Assembly: GCF_963678635.1 (NCBI RefSeq) | Contig: NC_087065.1 | Coordinates: forward strand, 75,279,345 to 75,343,344 | Origin: Symsagittifera roscoffensis | Taxonomy: Eukaryota > Xenacoelomorpha > Acoela > Convolutidae | Reading direction: 5' to 3' | Length of the DNA stretch: 64,000 bases | Part shown: positions 44,996 through 55,739 of the stretch, in pieces | Layout: the number at the start of each line of letters is the position of its first letter | Position numbering within the stretch: the first letter of the stretch is position 1 | Translations under genes and position numbers: made by a program | The notes under the pieces: generated by a model | Told to the model about the DNA's origin: nothing | Databases searched by the model: none | The model's input: only the letters and a program-made list of their open reading frames with translations

Positions 44996-45900
44996 GCTAC
45001 TCACGCTAGAGGCTTTGCATATTTGGAGGGAGAGGCCGAGGATCAATACACGCGATGAATTCAGGAGCCGGGAGTTAACACTAAACTTATAGCATATGTA
45101 GAACATGGCTAAAAGTTGAAAAACTGACATGTCAGAATCAAAAATATTTACAAATCGAAACGTTGTAACAATGAAAGAACAAAAAGCTAAACAAAAATAT
45201 CAAAAATCTACAGGAAAATGTTATTATTGATTACGTAATTTGTTATGTAATTACAGTTGTTTAAATTTGATTCGTCGAAAAATTTTAAAACTATTTTTAG
45301 ACATGTTTATCATGTTTCAGATCTAAAATCGTTTTGTAAATATTGTAAAAATTTTAATCCTGATGAACCCGAGAATGTGATGACGGTGCTCCTGACTGGA
45401 ACCTCGGTTTATATGATATTTTCGACGCCAAATGTAGAAAACGTTTAACTCTTGTAGTAGGTTTGTTGATATCGCTTTCAGTTTAAATTTTTTTGGCACA
45501 CATGGTTTTTGAGAAAGTACTTGATGGTAAAGGCCCTATGTTCAAATCCGACCAGCAACTGTTTTTTTTTCGCTTCAAAATTTGTCGGCTTGTTGTCTGT
45601 TTTTCATGTTTGGTTGGTTTAGTTGCTTTGTACCGGATGTTTGCTGTGCTATTAGTATTTTTCTTCGTATTGAAAGAGTTATGATGTGTTAGTGTAATTT
45701 GTAAACTACTCATGTTTTTAATTGTTCCGACAATTGAAAAAGGAGTGGAACTTTGTATTCGGGTGTAGTCTAATTTTTTGTTTTCGTTTTTCATTCAAAA
45801 CGAGCTACAAAAATTAATCATCGGATTGGTTTGAGTGATATATCATATATAAGCCCTTTCGGCCGAGGTTCAAACGATACTAAAGAAATCAAAAAAAAAA

Positions 45901-46200
45901 TTTCAGTGTGGAGAAAAAAAAAGGTTTGAATATTTTATTTTTTCGCTTTATTTTATTGACGAAAGCTAGCAATCAGGCATACAACAGCTTAGTTAGAAGA
46001 AATTTCAAAATCGAGCCCTAAAAATTTAACTTCAAAAACTAATTTTTTTTCTTAAAGTTGAATTTTTAGGGCTTGATTTTCAAATTTCTTCCAAATAAGC
46101 TGTTGTAAGCCTGATTGCTAGCTTTCTTCTATGAAATAAAGCAAAAAAAAAATAAAATATTCAAACCGTTTTTTTCTCCACACTGGGAATTTTTTTTCCA
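45901..46200. repeat. Palindromic module P, unit 6
   Basis: Same hairpin, between PLE 2 and PLE 3. Confidence 0.85.
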
Positions 46201-46201
46201 G

Positions 46202-46453
46202 GAACAGGAACTCAAGACAGGCAATTTAGTGTGGATAGACGAGTTCACCGACCCCCCAGTTTTTTGTTTTTTAGCAAGTATTAGAACGCTCAACTTCAGA
46301 CAAGAAGGGGTTGCTCAATCCGCCGTACTAAAAACTTTGAATGGTGACGTCACCCGTCTGGCAGTGAAATTTGCGCCTGTCCACGCTTCCTTGGATGCGG
46401 AAGGTGCTGCCACGCGAAAAACATTCCGTTTGCCAGAAACCAAAAGCGAGTAA
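46202..46453 (+). pseudogene. BEL/Pao DUF5641 tail, unit 6 (open frame)
   Basis: 84 codons open (WIDEFTDPPVFCFLAS, TRLAVKFAPVHASLD). The frame extends upstream across part of module P to an ATG at 46115, giving a 112-codon chimeric frame whose first part is palindrome-derived. Confidence 0.75.
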
Positions 46454-46760
46454 ATCGAATAAGCGTCAGACAATTTGGCCGAGCGGTCTGGAACAAAGCC
46501 AAGAAATTGACCAGCCCGGTTCTTCGTAGACTCCTGCCTGGCAAAAAACCAATATTTCTTGACGGAAGCAAAGGGTATATAAGAACAAAGCTGATTGTAA
46601 AACAGAAAAACGATCTTGTCTTGTCTTGTCTGGCAGATTATTGCCGTTTGTATGTGATTTACCGTGTGTCACTACATGCTGCCGATAATAACACGGTCTA
46701 GCCGTGATTGCACTAATTTTGTTAAAAGGTTTAATAAAAAATTGAAAATGGTAATTCGAA

Positions 46761-46789
46761 CGTTTTCGCACATTTTGTGCATCATCAGG
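46761..46789 (-). ncRNA. Hammerhead-like core at PLE 3 5' repeat
   Basis: Intact CUGAUGA, stem II and GAAA series on the minus strand. Confidence 0.5.
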
Positions 46790-47186
46790 ATTAAAGTTTT
46801 TACAATATTTACAAAACGATCAAAGATCTAAAAAATGAGAAACATGTCTAAAATTTATATAAAACTTTTTGACCGATCAAATTTAATCAACTGTAATTAT
46901 ACACTAAATTACGTAATCAAAAATAACATTTTCCTGTAAATTTCTGATATTTCTTTTTAGCTTTTTGTTCCTTTATGGTTTTAAATTTTCGATTTGGGAA
47001 TATTTTCGATTTTGACATGTCAGTTTTTTAAAATTTAGCCATGTTATTTATAGACAATAATTTTAGTGTTAATTCCCGGCTCCTGAATTCATTGCGTGTG
47101 TTGATTCTAGGTCTCTCCCTCCAAATATGCAATGTAGAGTTTTACTACCGCTTTTTATTCATAATGTCAGCAGTATTTGAGTTGAA

Positions 47187-47423
47187 ATGGCGATGATTGT
47201 AGCTGCCAGCTCCCTTTATCACAGCCTAAAAAGTTTTGAGCTAGAGGAACGGAGAGAGACGCAGCAGAAGGTCTACGCAGTCCCCGGCCTTTCATTAAAC
47301 CCCAATACCCTGAACAGGGGGAAGAACTTACGAGTATTATTGGAACAGCAGCCTCTGGCCAGTAAGCAGATTATCCTTTGGCACGATTCGCTGAACAACA
47401 GCATATCCTCCCATCGCACTTAA
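47187..47423 (+). pseudogene. PLE 3 N-terminal ORF, truncated
   Basis: 78 codons matching 38850-39083 of PLE 1 (AMIVAASSLYHSLKSFELEE, WHDSLNNSISSHRT), stopped by TAA where PLE 1 has AAC. The remainder is recognisable in other frames to about 47815 (LELKSLRVVLSNRDHPPG). Confidence 0.6.
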
Positions 47424-47859
47424 AACTATACGCCCTGCCCACTTGATGATCTACTGGCGTATCTAAAACCGAAGTGAAGACCAATAAGTGCCATTGCCTA
47501 CTGCAGGAGAACAGGCACTCTCGACTTTTTGAGAATCTGCGGAAGACAGAGACAATCGTCATTAAGACAACCGGTAACCTTATCTCTAGAAGCAAGAGAC
47601 AGAATCATGCGGTACTCAGAGAGTATCTCCAACTGCACCAGTCAAGTGAATTGGAACTGAAGTCACTACGGGTTGTGCTGTCCAATCGAGACCACCCGCC
47701 AGGCATTTTCGCCCAGACCAAGAAACCATCGCAGGGACGCCGCAATGCAAAGGCGCGGAGAGCGGAGGTGTTGGCTGGGGACCTTAATCCCGAGCCAAAC
47801 GACCAAAAAGTGGTAAGATATTGTTGAGGCAGTTTTTTCTTTGCTGAGTGCCACATGAG

Positions 47860-50390
47860 TTTAAGTGCTCGTGGCCTGCACAGAAGAAATGACCGCAATT
47901 TTGATGCCACCGTCACTCCTTAGATTGGCCCTGACAAAAAAACTCACTTGGAAACTGGTGTTAGATTATTTAAAACATTTCAATACATTTAATAACAGTT
48001 TCCTGAGAATTAATTTTCTGAAAAAATGTCTCGGTAACGGCCTGATACCAGATTTTTTACGGTTTCGCGTGCCTGATAACGGTGTTTTTTCAGATCAAGT
48101 GGTGCACACCTTTCAATTGAGACTCTTGAGATCTGAGATAAGCAGGCAAATGCGGATAGGGCCAAGGCATCGGGTAACCTAGCAAAAACAAGAGAGGTAG
48201 TGAGAAGGGGTATAGATGAGAAGTGGTGGCCTTCGGTAATATTCTATCTGAACCTGCAAGCAACGTAAAGTGTCAATAACCTGATCAGCCGACACAAGAA
48301 AAAGCTTGAAAAAATTTCGGAAAGACAGGATAGACCATTAAAAAACTTGGATGAAAGGTCAGCTAGAATTTTAGATGAAGTGGTGTTGCCGCTTTGGGTG
48401 CAGGAAACCATAAAATTTGGACCAAAACATCCGGTACGAGAAAAACTCAATGAAAATTACTTCTTTGCGGACATAGCTACTTCTTTTTCTGAATTGAAGT
48501 TAAATAGATTAACCGGAGAAAAATTATGTGAGATTGAAGCAGCTGCAAAGAGATATGTTAAGAATGTGAAACAGACCCCTCTGACAAAGGTGTTGAAAAA
48601 GCCAGAAAGTATTTGAAGGACAACGGTCTTCTGACAGTGCCGTTTGATAAGGGCGTTGTTTTTTGTGTAATCAAAAAGGAGACATACGAGAAGAAATTGA
48701 AAGATTTAGTACAGGCAGAACAATTTAGTGGGAGGAAGAAACTGACAGACAGCGTGATCGTGAAAATTGAAAAAAGACATAAACAAGGAATTACTCGCCA
48801 TTAAAAAGAAAAACGAGATTCGCGAAGCGCTGTATCAAAAGGTTGAGATCAACGGCGGCACAGCTGGCTAGGCTGTATGGACTAGCAAAAGTACATAAAC
48901 AAGGCACAATACTTCGTCCCGTCCTTTCTTTACCTAGTAGCTCAAATGACAACCTAAATAAAACATTGACAAAGTACTTTGATAAAATTGAAGGGGCAAA
49001 CATAGATACGAACACTCAAATGGCCAGGGAGATCTTGGACAAAAATGAACTGGACTCTGATGAGAGTATAATCTCCCTTGATGTAAAGAGTTTGTACACT
49101 AATGTCCCGCTCAAGGAAGCGGTTGAAATAGCCCTGAGGAGATTATATGAGCAACCCTTTGGAAACATCTCGCAAGATTACCAAAAAAATACTGAAGTTG
49201 GCAGCGAGTAAGGAACACTTTAAATGCAATGGTTTGTGGTATGTATAAAAAGACGGTTTAGCAATGGGCACCTCCCTTGCAGTAATACTGGCCAATTTGT
49301 GGCTCAATGAATACGAACCTGCATGAAAAAAAAAAGAAGTACCAAAACTGACTGTGCTACATGAGGGTAACAAGGAGGTCTGCCCTGGATGTCAGAAAAA
49401 GGTGAAATATCGGACTAAAGGGGTAGAATGCGAAGCTTGTTTGAATTGGTACCATTTAGGGTGTGGTAACATATCGGAATCTGAATACCCAGACATCGCT
49501 TGAACAGTATGGTATTGCATTGCTTGCAAAAAACAACAGTAAGCAGATCGGGCTGAGAATGATGATAAAGTTTGTCTAAGATATGTGGACGACATAGTTT
49601 GTATTGTCAGGGGCGATCCTGGGTTAGTTCTCGAGGCTGCCAATAAGTTGCATCCAAACTTGCAGTTCACCATAGAAGAACTTGATAGTCACAGTAATTT
49701 GGCCTTTTTCGATTTAAATGTTGATCTTGACTCAGGAAAAAAGGTATGTGGGTGGTACCAAAAACCCACTGATACCTGTACCATTCTAAATTTCAGAGGT
49801 TGCGCACCTTTGCAGTACAAAGAAATGTTATTGATGGGACAGTCCATAGCGTTTTTTTAAAAGTACCTCAACATGGGAAAAATTTGACCAGGCATTGGAA
49901 AAAAATCAGAAACAATGGATTGAAAATGAATATACGAAAAATTGGTCGGACTTGGGTAGTGTTTAAAACTCTTAACAAGATCATTGAGGGAAAGAAACGT
50001 TTAGAGGTGAAGACATCAGAACCGAGAAAAGATAAATGGTTAAAAGAATCACCCCCCTTTTTACAATGCAATATCGAGGCAATCCATCTCAACTATTAGC
50101 GGCAAAGCTTCGGCAAATATCCGAAGCACAAATCTTTTTTACAATAAGAAAACTGAAAACATGCTTGCCCTCTCTCAAAATTTCCTTTGCTCGTGAACTG
50201 AGATCCAAAGTGGTGTTTAAGTTTACAATGTAGTGGATGTAACTCCACCTATGTCGGCCAGACAGTCCGACATTTAGCCACGAGGGTCGATGAACACCGC
50301 AAAGATGACTCTTCAGTAGGGCAACACTTGTTAGAGTGTAATAAGGAGGTAGGGGGTAGAGATTATAGACCAAAGAGCCAACACTCATAA
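47860..50390 (+). pseudogene. PLE 3 reverse transcriptase / GIY-YIG polyprotein, broken
   Basis: Pieces: 47865-48182 (FLKKCLGNGLIPDFLRFRVP), 48347-48616 (DERSARILDEVVLPLWVQET, GPKHPVREKLNENYFFADI), 48613-48804 (GLLTVPFDKGVVFCVIKKET), 48843-49211 (AQLARLYGLAKVHKQGT, LRPVLSLPSSSNDNLNKTLT, motif A IISLDVKSLYTNVP), motif B near 49260, zinc finger 49381-49530, motif C and thumb 49585-49860, endonuclease about 50036-50340 broken by a one-base insertion (TTTACAATGTAGTGG). About six frame breaks in all. Confidence 0.85.
49381..49530 (+). other. PHD-like zinc finger in the PLE 3 RT
   Basis: Same C4HC3 layout as PLE 1 (CPGC, CEAC, NWYHLGC, CIAC) and the same in-frame TGA (49501-49503). Confidence 0.75.
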
Positions 50391-50729
50391 GCTACTCACA
50401 CTAGAGGCATTGCATACTTGGAGGGAGAGGCCGAGGATCAACACACGCGATGAATTCAGGAGCCGGGAGTTAACACTAAACTTATAGTCTATGTATAACA
50501 AGGCTAAAAAATGAAAAACTGACATGTCAGAATCAAACATTTTTACAAATCGAATTTTTGTAACAAAAATGTCAGAAATCTACAGAAAAATTTTATTATT
50601 GATTATGTAATTTATTATGTAATTACAGTTGTTTAAATTTGATTGGTCAAAAAATTTTAAAGCATTCTTAGACATGTTTCTCATTTTTTCGATCTTTGAT
50701 CGTTTTGTAAATATTGTAAGAACTCTAAT

Positions 50730-50760
50730 CCTGATGATGCACAAAAATGTGCGACAACGT
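50730..50760 (+). ncRNA. Hammerhead-like core at PLE 3 3' repeat (variant)
   Basis: CTGATGA and stem II kept with a longer loop, followed by GACAACG instead of GAAAACG. Confidence 0.4.
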
Positions 50761-50799
50761 TTGAATTATAATTTTAAATTTCTTATAAAAGGTTTAATG

Positions 50800-51807
50800 C
50801 AGTTCAATTTGTCGAACTGAACATCATTCCAGACAAATTTCTGAAAAGTTTCAATTGTGTTTTTTTTCGACTTAGTGGCCTTATCATTTTCTGTCTGTTA
50901 GCTTGCCTTGCTGTATTTGTTTGTTATCGCCTTAAAAGGTCCGCTTCGCCTCTGTGTTTGAGTTTTTTGCCTTAGAGGGTTTCTGCTAAGGTATTTTCTT
51001 GCTTTGTTCCGCTTGATCAAATTTTTTTATTCAATGCTGTTTTTTTACTACATTAAATTGTTTTGGCATCTTTTTAGCGATATTCAAAATGTTTTATACA
51101 GTTTGGTTTTGTTTTTCTTAATTTTTTTATTAGTTTACTACTATTTAAATTTGCGATAAGAAAAAGTTTTGCGATGGGGTGGTAGACTTTTTTCCGGAAA
51201 TAAGTATGTTCACAAAAACCTTTTCTTCTGGATTCATTTCCTGGAAGCCTATTATCTACAAAAAACTGCTTTGTTTCGCATATTATCTCTTTTGATCAAA
51301 CTTTCTTCTTATCTCGTTTGTAATTTTACAATCGTTTTGTTAAAATTTTGTTTTTTTTTTGCATTTTTCATTGAAGATTTCGGATTTCATTTTATCGGCT
51401 TTGTGGCCTAACTTTGCGTTATATCGTACGACGAGCGGAATTTTTGTTTGAGGGTGTTGTATCGACGATGAGGTGGGTTTAAAATAATTTTTGGTCTCAA
51501 TTGATTTGAATTATTTTTTCTGTCAATGTTTGAAATTTGACCAAAAGACGGTTTTATCAAAGTTTTTTTAAGTCATTTTCAACATTTCCCATTTTTTGTG
51601 GCTTTCGTTTGTTTTATTTTTTCAGTTTCTATTGTTTTAATAGGTTTTACCCTTTTTTATAATAGGATAGAGGTCATTATTTAAATTTGGAAGTTTTTCA
51701 GAGAAAAAGCACGTAAGAGGTTTGTAGTGCGCGTAAATGACCTCTAGTCTATTATAAAATGGTTGTATTCACAAGTACCAAAATGATAAATCAGTCCCAT
51801 TTGTAGC
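50800..51807. repeat. Duplicated module R/S, copy 1
   Basis: T-rich non-coding sequence matched at 61190-62258 (landmarks AAAAGGTCCGCTTCGCCTCTG, GTACGACGAGCGGAATTTTTG, GACCTCTAGTCTATTATAAAA). The GACGAGCGGAATTTTTG part is also related to 1661-2480 and 5830-6660. No gene seen. Confidence 0.75.
51655..51759. repeat. Short hairpin with 24-bp arms
   Basis: TTTTATAATAGGATAGAGGT at 51655 pairs with the inverted ACCTCTAGTCTATTATAAAA ending at 51759; two mismatches over 24 bp and a spacer of about 56 bp. An equivalent sits at 62105-62210. Confidence 0.75.
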
Positions 51808-51967
51808 TGTTATATGCCAATTTGACAATTGACAACCTTCTCAGATGGCTTCAACTTTTCACATGTAATCAGGAAAACTCCGGGAAAGAAATTGAAATCC
51901 AGAACTCAGCAAAAACAAAATTGGGGAAAATGCAAAACAGAATTACCACACATGTGCGACCAACTAA
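51808..51967 (+). repeat. 5' LTR remnant of BEL A
   Basis: Matches 62259-62415 and 55181-55340. It breaks off after GACCAACTAAT and continues directly in gag. Confidence 0.8.
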
Positions 51968-52430
51968 TTCAACTACATCACCGCCCAGAACATCGACCAG
52001 CCTAACCTCATCGCCTTCAACAACTGGATAAAACAGTTTGCATTAGCATGCGATCATTTACCACCAATGTAACCGCAGCAAATGACCCTAGTTTTGAGCG
52101 ATCGACAACAAATAGCGCCAAGACTTCGACACGCCAATTGATCTCGACCATCAACCAACCAGCCTTCACAGAAGACTTCTCAAAACCGGAGTACGAATGC
52201 CCCCTCCCCATGTCCCTTCGACGGACAAACTCACCACCCAGCATACTGAAGCAAGTATTAGAATTCAACTTTGGAAGAGAAGAAGAGACTCGTTTCGGAA
52301 AAGAAAGTTTGTTACAATTGCCTTGGCCAACATCAAGTGAAAGACTGCCCAATCAAAGCACACATGCAACAAATTTAATCAGCAAGTCTACACGACGAAC
52401 AACGAAAACAAAGAACACCAAAGTTTAATC
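51968..52430 (+). pseudogene. BEL A gag, 3' part with zinc knuckle
   Basis: Starts NYITAQNIDQPNLIAFNNWI, followed by ALACDHLPPM. A CCHC knuckle lies near 52308-52350: C-YN-C-LGQ-H-QVKD-C (spacing 2-3-4). Frame changes separate these parts; the 126-codon frame 52048-52428 is an alternative frame over the same region. The N-terminal half of gag is missing because of the LTR-gag deletion. Confidence 0.75.
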
Positions 52431-52549
52431 CAAACCAGCTACCGAATCAAGTCAACCATCTTGGCAGCCAAAAGAAGATATCAAGAATCAACAGCTCACT
52501 GCTGCTACTGTTACCAGTAACATTACTACCCCGCAACATATACCCTAAA

Positions 52550-53080
52550 GTATACGCCTTTCTTGATACAGGAAGTATAAACAGCTACATATCGCAACCG
52601 TCAGCAGCATATCTTCAACTGGAGGAAACGAACCATCAGGAACAACTTCTCGTTGGAGGTTTCTTCAACTCGCAAACGATAGAGGATATTACAGTTCATT
52701 CATTTGGAAATAACACTTTAGCGTTTGAACTAACTAATGTTTTAATCAAAGAAAACCTCAACTTGAATGCAGCAGAGCTCGAAAATTTGAACGACATCTG
52801 CAGCCAATACGACCACCTTAAAGATATATGTTTTCCAGACTTCAACAACAACGACGTAGCCCTCGTGATTGGAACGGACAATGTTGACATCATCAGCCCG
52901 ATGACCATCATCAAAGGAAATCAAAATGTTCATCGAGCAGTCCTTACAGCCCTAGGATGGACAATAGCAGGACCGAACAACGACATTGGATACTTCTCAC
53001 GCCACCAAGCAACAGCCACACCAATACAGATATCAACTGACGACACACAAGTCTCGGATCTTCTCGCTTCATTCTGGTGA
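52550..53080 (+). pseudogene. BEL A protease region
   Basis: KVYAFLDTGSINSYISQPSA near 52546-52605 is the DTGS active site of a Pao aspartic protease. 52763-53080 continues ENLNDICSQYDHLKDICFPD, VALVIGTDNVDII and LTALGWTIAGPNN, the conserved spacer between protease and RT. Ends with an in-frame stop after LLASFW. Confidence 0.75.
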
Positions 53081-53490
53081 ATTGAAACCTACGCCACATC
53101 ACCTGAAAAAACGATGTCATCGGACGAAAGACACGCCAGGCAAACACTTCGGAAAACCATATCATTATACGTTAACCGATATCAACTTTCACTTCTGCGG
53201 AAACCAAATGCAAATATTCCCAACAACTATAAAGCATCAATTGCCCAAAACAACCGGATGAAAATACAACTTAAAAATAATTCAGAAAAGTTGGCTCTCT
53301 ACCAAAATTAAATGGACCAGGATCTCAGCAAGCACTACAAAAGGAAATTAGAGCCAGACGAAATACCTTCGACAGGATGGATTTTACCTGAACATGACGT
53401 AATCAACCCAAACAAGTCAGGAAAACTTCGCCGTGTTTCCAATGCCAAATCCAAATCTAAAGGAATTTGTCTGACTGATATGCTCTGAAA
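53080..53490 (+). pseudogene. BEL A reverse transcriptase, N-terminal part only
   Basis: 53114-53311 has MSSDERHARQTLRKTISLYV and LSLLRKPNANIPNNYKASIA. About 53312-53488 has DEIPSTGWILPEHDVINPNK and GKLRRVSNAKSKSKGICL. The sequence then jumps to the RNase H/integrase region, so the RT palm with YVDD is deleted. Confidence 0.75.
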
Positions 53491-53505
53491 TACCTCGACA
53501 CTATT

Positions 53506-54960
53506 TTGGATACAGCTACGACAACATCGCTTTTCATGTTTTTTTCAGATGACTCCTACAGCGCTCTAGCAGCAGTCGCTTATTTTGTATACAGCAACAG
53601 TGTCACTCGGCCTAACTCCCGCAACAAAAACCCGATCACCGACCTGACAAGCAACAACATGATTGCCGCAAAGAATTTTATCTTCAAGCAGACGCAACGA
53701 GACAGCTTCAACCCAGAGGTCAACGCATTGACGCAAAACAAACCAATCAACACAACTAGCAGACTTCGACATCTGTCGCCATTTCTAGACCAAGACGGAC
53801 TCTTGCGAGCACGTGGACGCCTCGAGAAATCTCAAATGGACTATTGCTTAAACCACCCAATTATCCTTGATGTAAACCACCCAGCAGCTCACCTCTTTAT
53901 ACGACAAACCCACAAAGGCAACCAGCATTTGCCACGCCAGCACTAAAAAATTTTCTTCAAAACGAGTATTGGATTCTTTGTGTTCGCGCACACATTGATA
54001 AGATCATAAAAAAATGTTACGACTGCCGACGCCAACACGCACTTGGACTACAGCCGGAACTTGCGCCTCTACCCGCCTTCAGATTTCCGGAAGATAAACC
54101 CTTCCCGTTTCAACAAACAGGATTACATCTCTTTGGACCGTTTGCTTCGAAAACCGCAGGAACCTACAAAAAACGCTACGGCGTTGTAATGACTTGCATA
54201 ACAACACGAGCCGTCCGTACATCTTGAGATGTGCAAGGACCAATCAGCCGACGCCATCATCAAAACCTCAAGACGACTCTTCGCACGCAGAGGACAACCA
54301 GCCAAAATTGTTTCTGAAACCGTTACAAAAATCACCGCAGCCGAAAAAGAACTCAACAGACACATCGACGCCGATGTTACACGATATTTCTACGCCAACC
54401 ATCAGATTGAATGGACCTTCAACCCTGCATGTGCTCCTCATCTCGGAGGTGTATGGGAACGACTCATAAGATCAGTCGAAGACTCGTTTTATGCCATCAT
54501 AGGAAGCCAGATTCTAACAGACGACATATTCAACACCATTCTTTGCGAAGTTCAACACTTCATGAATGCTAGACCCATCACTACAGTTTCATCATCTCCC
54601 GATGATCTTGAAGCCCTCACCGCAAATCATTTTCTTCTTGGCAGAGCATACGCCAGCATGCCACCTCTACAAATTCAACAGCCCTCAAGACTCAGTCGAC
54701 AATGTAATTTCGCACACAAATCGCAACCCATATTTGGAAACGCTTGTTGAAGGAGTTTATCCTAACACTACTGCCAAGACAACGATGGTCAAAGAAGACG
54801 CCGGTTATCAAAATAGGAGAAAATGTCTGAATTCTTCAGGATATGACGCCACGAGGAATCTGGCCAATTAGACGGATCACAAAAATCAAACCAACCGACG
54901 ATGGCCAGACCCGCGATAACACCGTCAAAATAAGAGACAAATTGTGTCAATACCAGCCAT
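53506..54960 (+). pseudogene. BEL A RNase H end, integrase and DUF5641
   Basis: 53506-53946 includes TSRLRHLSPFLDQDGLLRAR, NHPIILDVNHPAAHLFIRQT and HKGNQHLPRQH, giving the HxxxH side of the integrase zinc domain; KKCYDCRRQHALG near 54010-54050 gives the CxxC. 54229-54750 has the core C-terminal half: FNPACAPHLGGVWERLIRSV (catalytic glutamate), NARPITTVSSSPDDLEALTA and NHFLLGRAYASMPP. DUF5641 pieces follow near 54815-54960 (MTPRGIWPIRRITKIKPTDD after frame correction). Several frameshifts. Confidence 0.8.
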
Positions 54961-55180
54961 TAGACTAGCACCTGTTAGTCCGGTTTATTGCAATCAACCA
55001 GCAAACGAAGATTCACGACAACGAGAGCCTCACCCTAAAGCAGCCTTGCGACGACAACCATAGCCAATAACTTCAACTGACACTTACACGACCGTTAAGC
55101 CAGCGTTTTAAGTTTTATAAATAGGAACAAACCCACCCCTTTTTTCTTAACTTATTTTGCAACTGCAAAATGAGGCCGAG

Positions 55181-55425
55181 TGTTATATGCCAATTTGACA
55201 ACTGACAACCATCTTAGATGACTTCAACTTTTCTCATGTAATCAGGAAAACTCCGGGAAAGAAATTGAAAACCAGAACTCAGCAAATACGAAATTGGGAA
55301 AAACGCAAAACTGATTTACTAAACACGTGCAACCAACTAACTTATAATCAAATCAACGTTTAAAGCAAGAAAAAGCTCAAGTACACCGTGTAAACTAGAA
55401 AAGATTACATTTTCGTTTTCTATAG
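55181..55425 (+). repeat. 3' LTR of BEL A, truncated
   Basis: Begins TGTTATATGCC after a purine-rich stretch (AAAATGAGGCCGAG). Parallel to 62259-62503, then diverges after GTTTTCTAT, where other repeat sequence starts. Confidence 0.75.
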
Positions 55426-55739
55426 TAGCAAAACAAAAAATCAATCGATTTATACCAAAAATGTTCGAGTGACCAAAGACTGCTAAGTCGACTGTTGTAA
55501 ACTCTTGATTTATTTTTAGTTTTTTTGGTACATGTGGTTTTTGGTAAAAAGTAATAGATGGTAAATGTCCTATGTTCAAATCCGTCCAGCACCTGTTTTT
55601 TTTCTATTCGAAAGGGAATTTTTCGGTTTCAAAAACTGTCGTTATGTCTGTTTTTTTTTATTTAGTTGCCTTGCAAGGGATGATTGCTCTGCGGTAAGTA
55701 TTTTTCTTGTAATTGAAAGAATTAGTGTATTTTGTAAAC
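55426..55739. repeat. Diverged module Q-like copy
   Basis: CCTATGTTCAAATCCG..CCAGCACCTG and TTAGTTGCCTTGCAAGGGAT correspond to module Q with many differences. No gene. Confidence 0.5.

Larger units (their letters stand above)
43790..45372 (+). mobile_element. Penelope-like element 2, 5'-deleted
   Basis: A reversed terminal repeat (about 43800-43990, hammerhead-like core 43857-43884) joins at about 44014 directly to the middle of the zinc finger (KAKYRTKG). From there the coding order is as in PLE 1: RT motif C near 44190 (RYVDGIV), thumb 44193-44483, endonuclease 44642-44995. The 3' repeat ends in CCTGATGA at about 45365, fused to module Q as in PLE 1. Confidence 0.8.
46690..50800 (+). mobile_element. 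Penelope-like element 3, flanked by inverted terminal repeats
   Basis: Second nearly full-length PLE, collinear with PLE 1. Reversed upstream repeat about 46700-47125 (hammerhead-like core 46761-46789), coding region 47187-50390, downstream repeat about 50400-50800 with a complete stem-loop at 50730-50760. Motif C here is intact (RYVDDIV at about 49580-49600), so it is the best source for the family RT, although frameshifts elsewhere disable it. Confidence 0.85.
51808..55425 (+). mobile_element. BEL/Pao LTR retrotransposon A, deleted and decayed
   Basis: 5' LTR remnant (51808-51967, TGTTATATGCC start), gag 3' half with a CCHC knuckle, protease, N-terminal RT, a large deletion, then RNase H/integrase with an HHCC region, and a truncated 3' LTR (55181-55425). 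The remaining pol is readable with about a dozen frame breaks. Gene order and motifs are those of the Pao family. The upstream flank is identical in kind to that of element B at 62259, so one is a DNA-level copy of the other. Confidence 0.85.
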
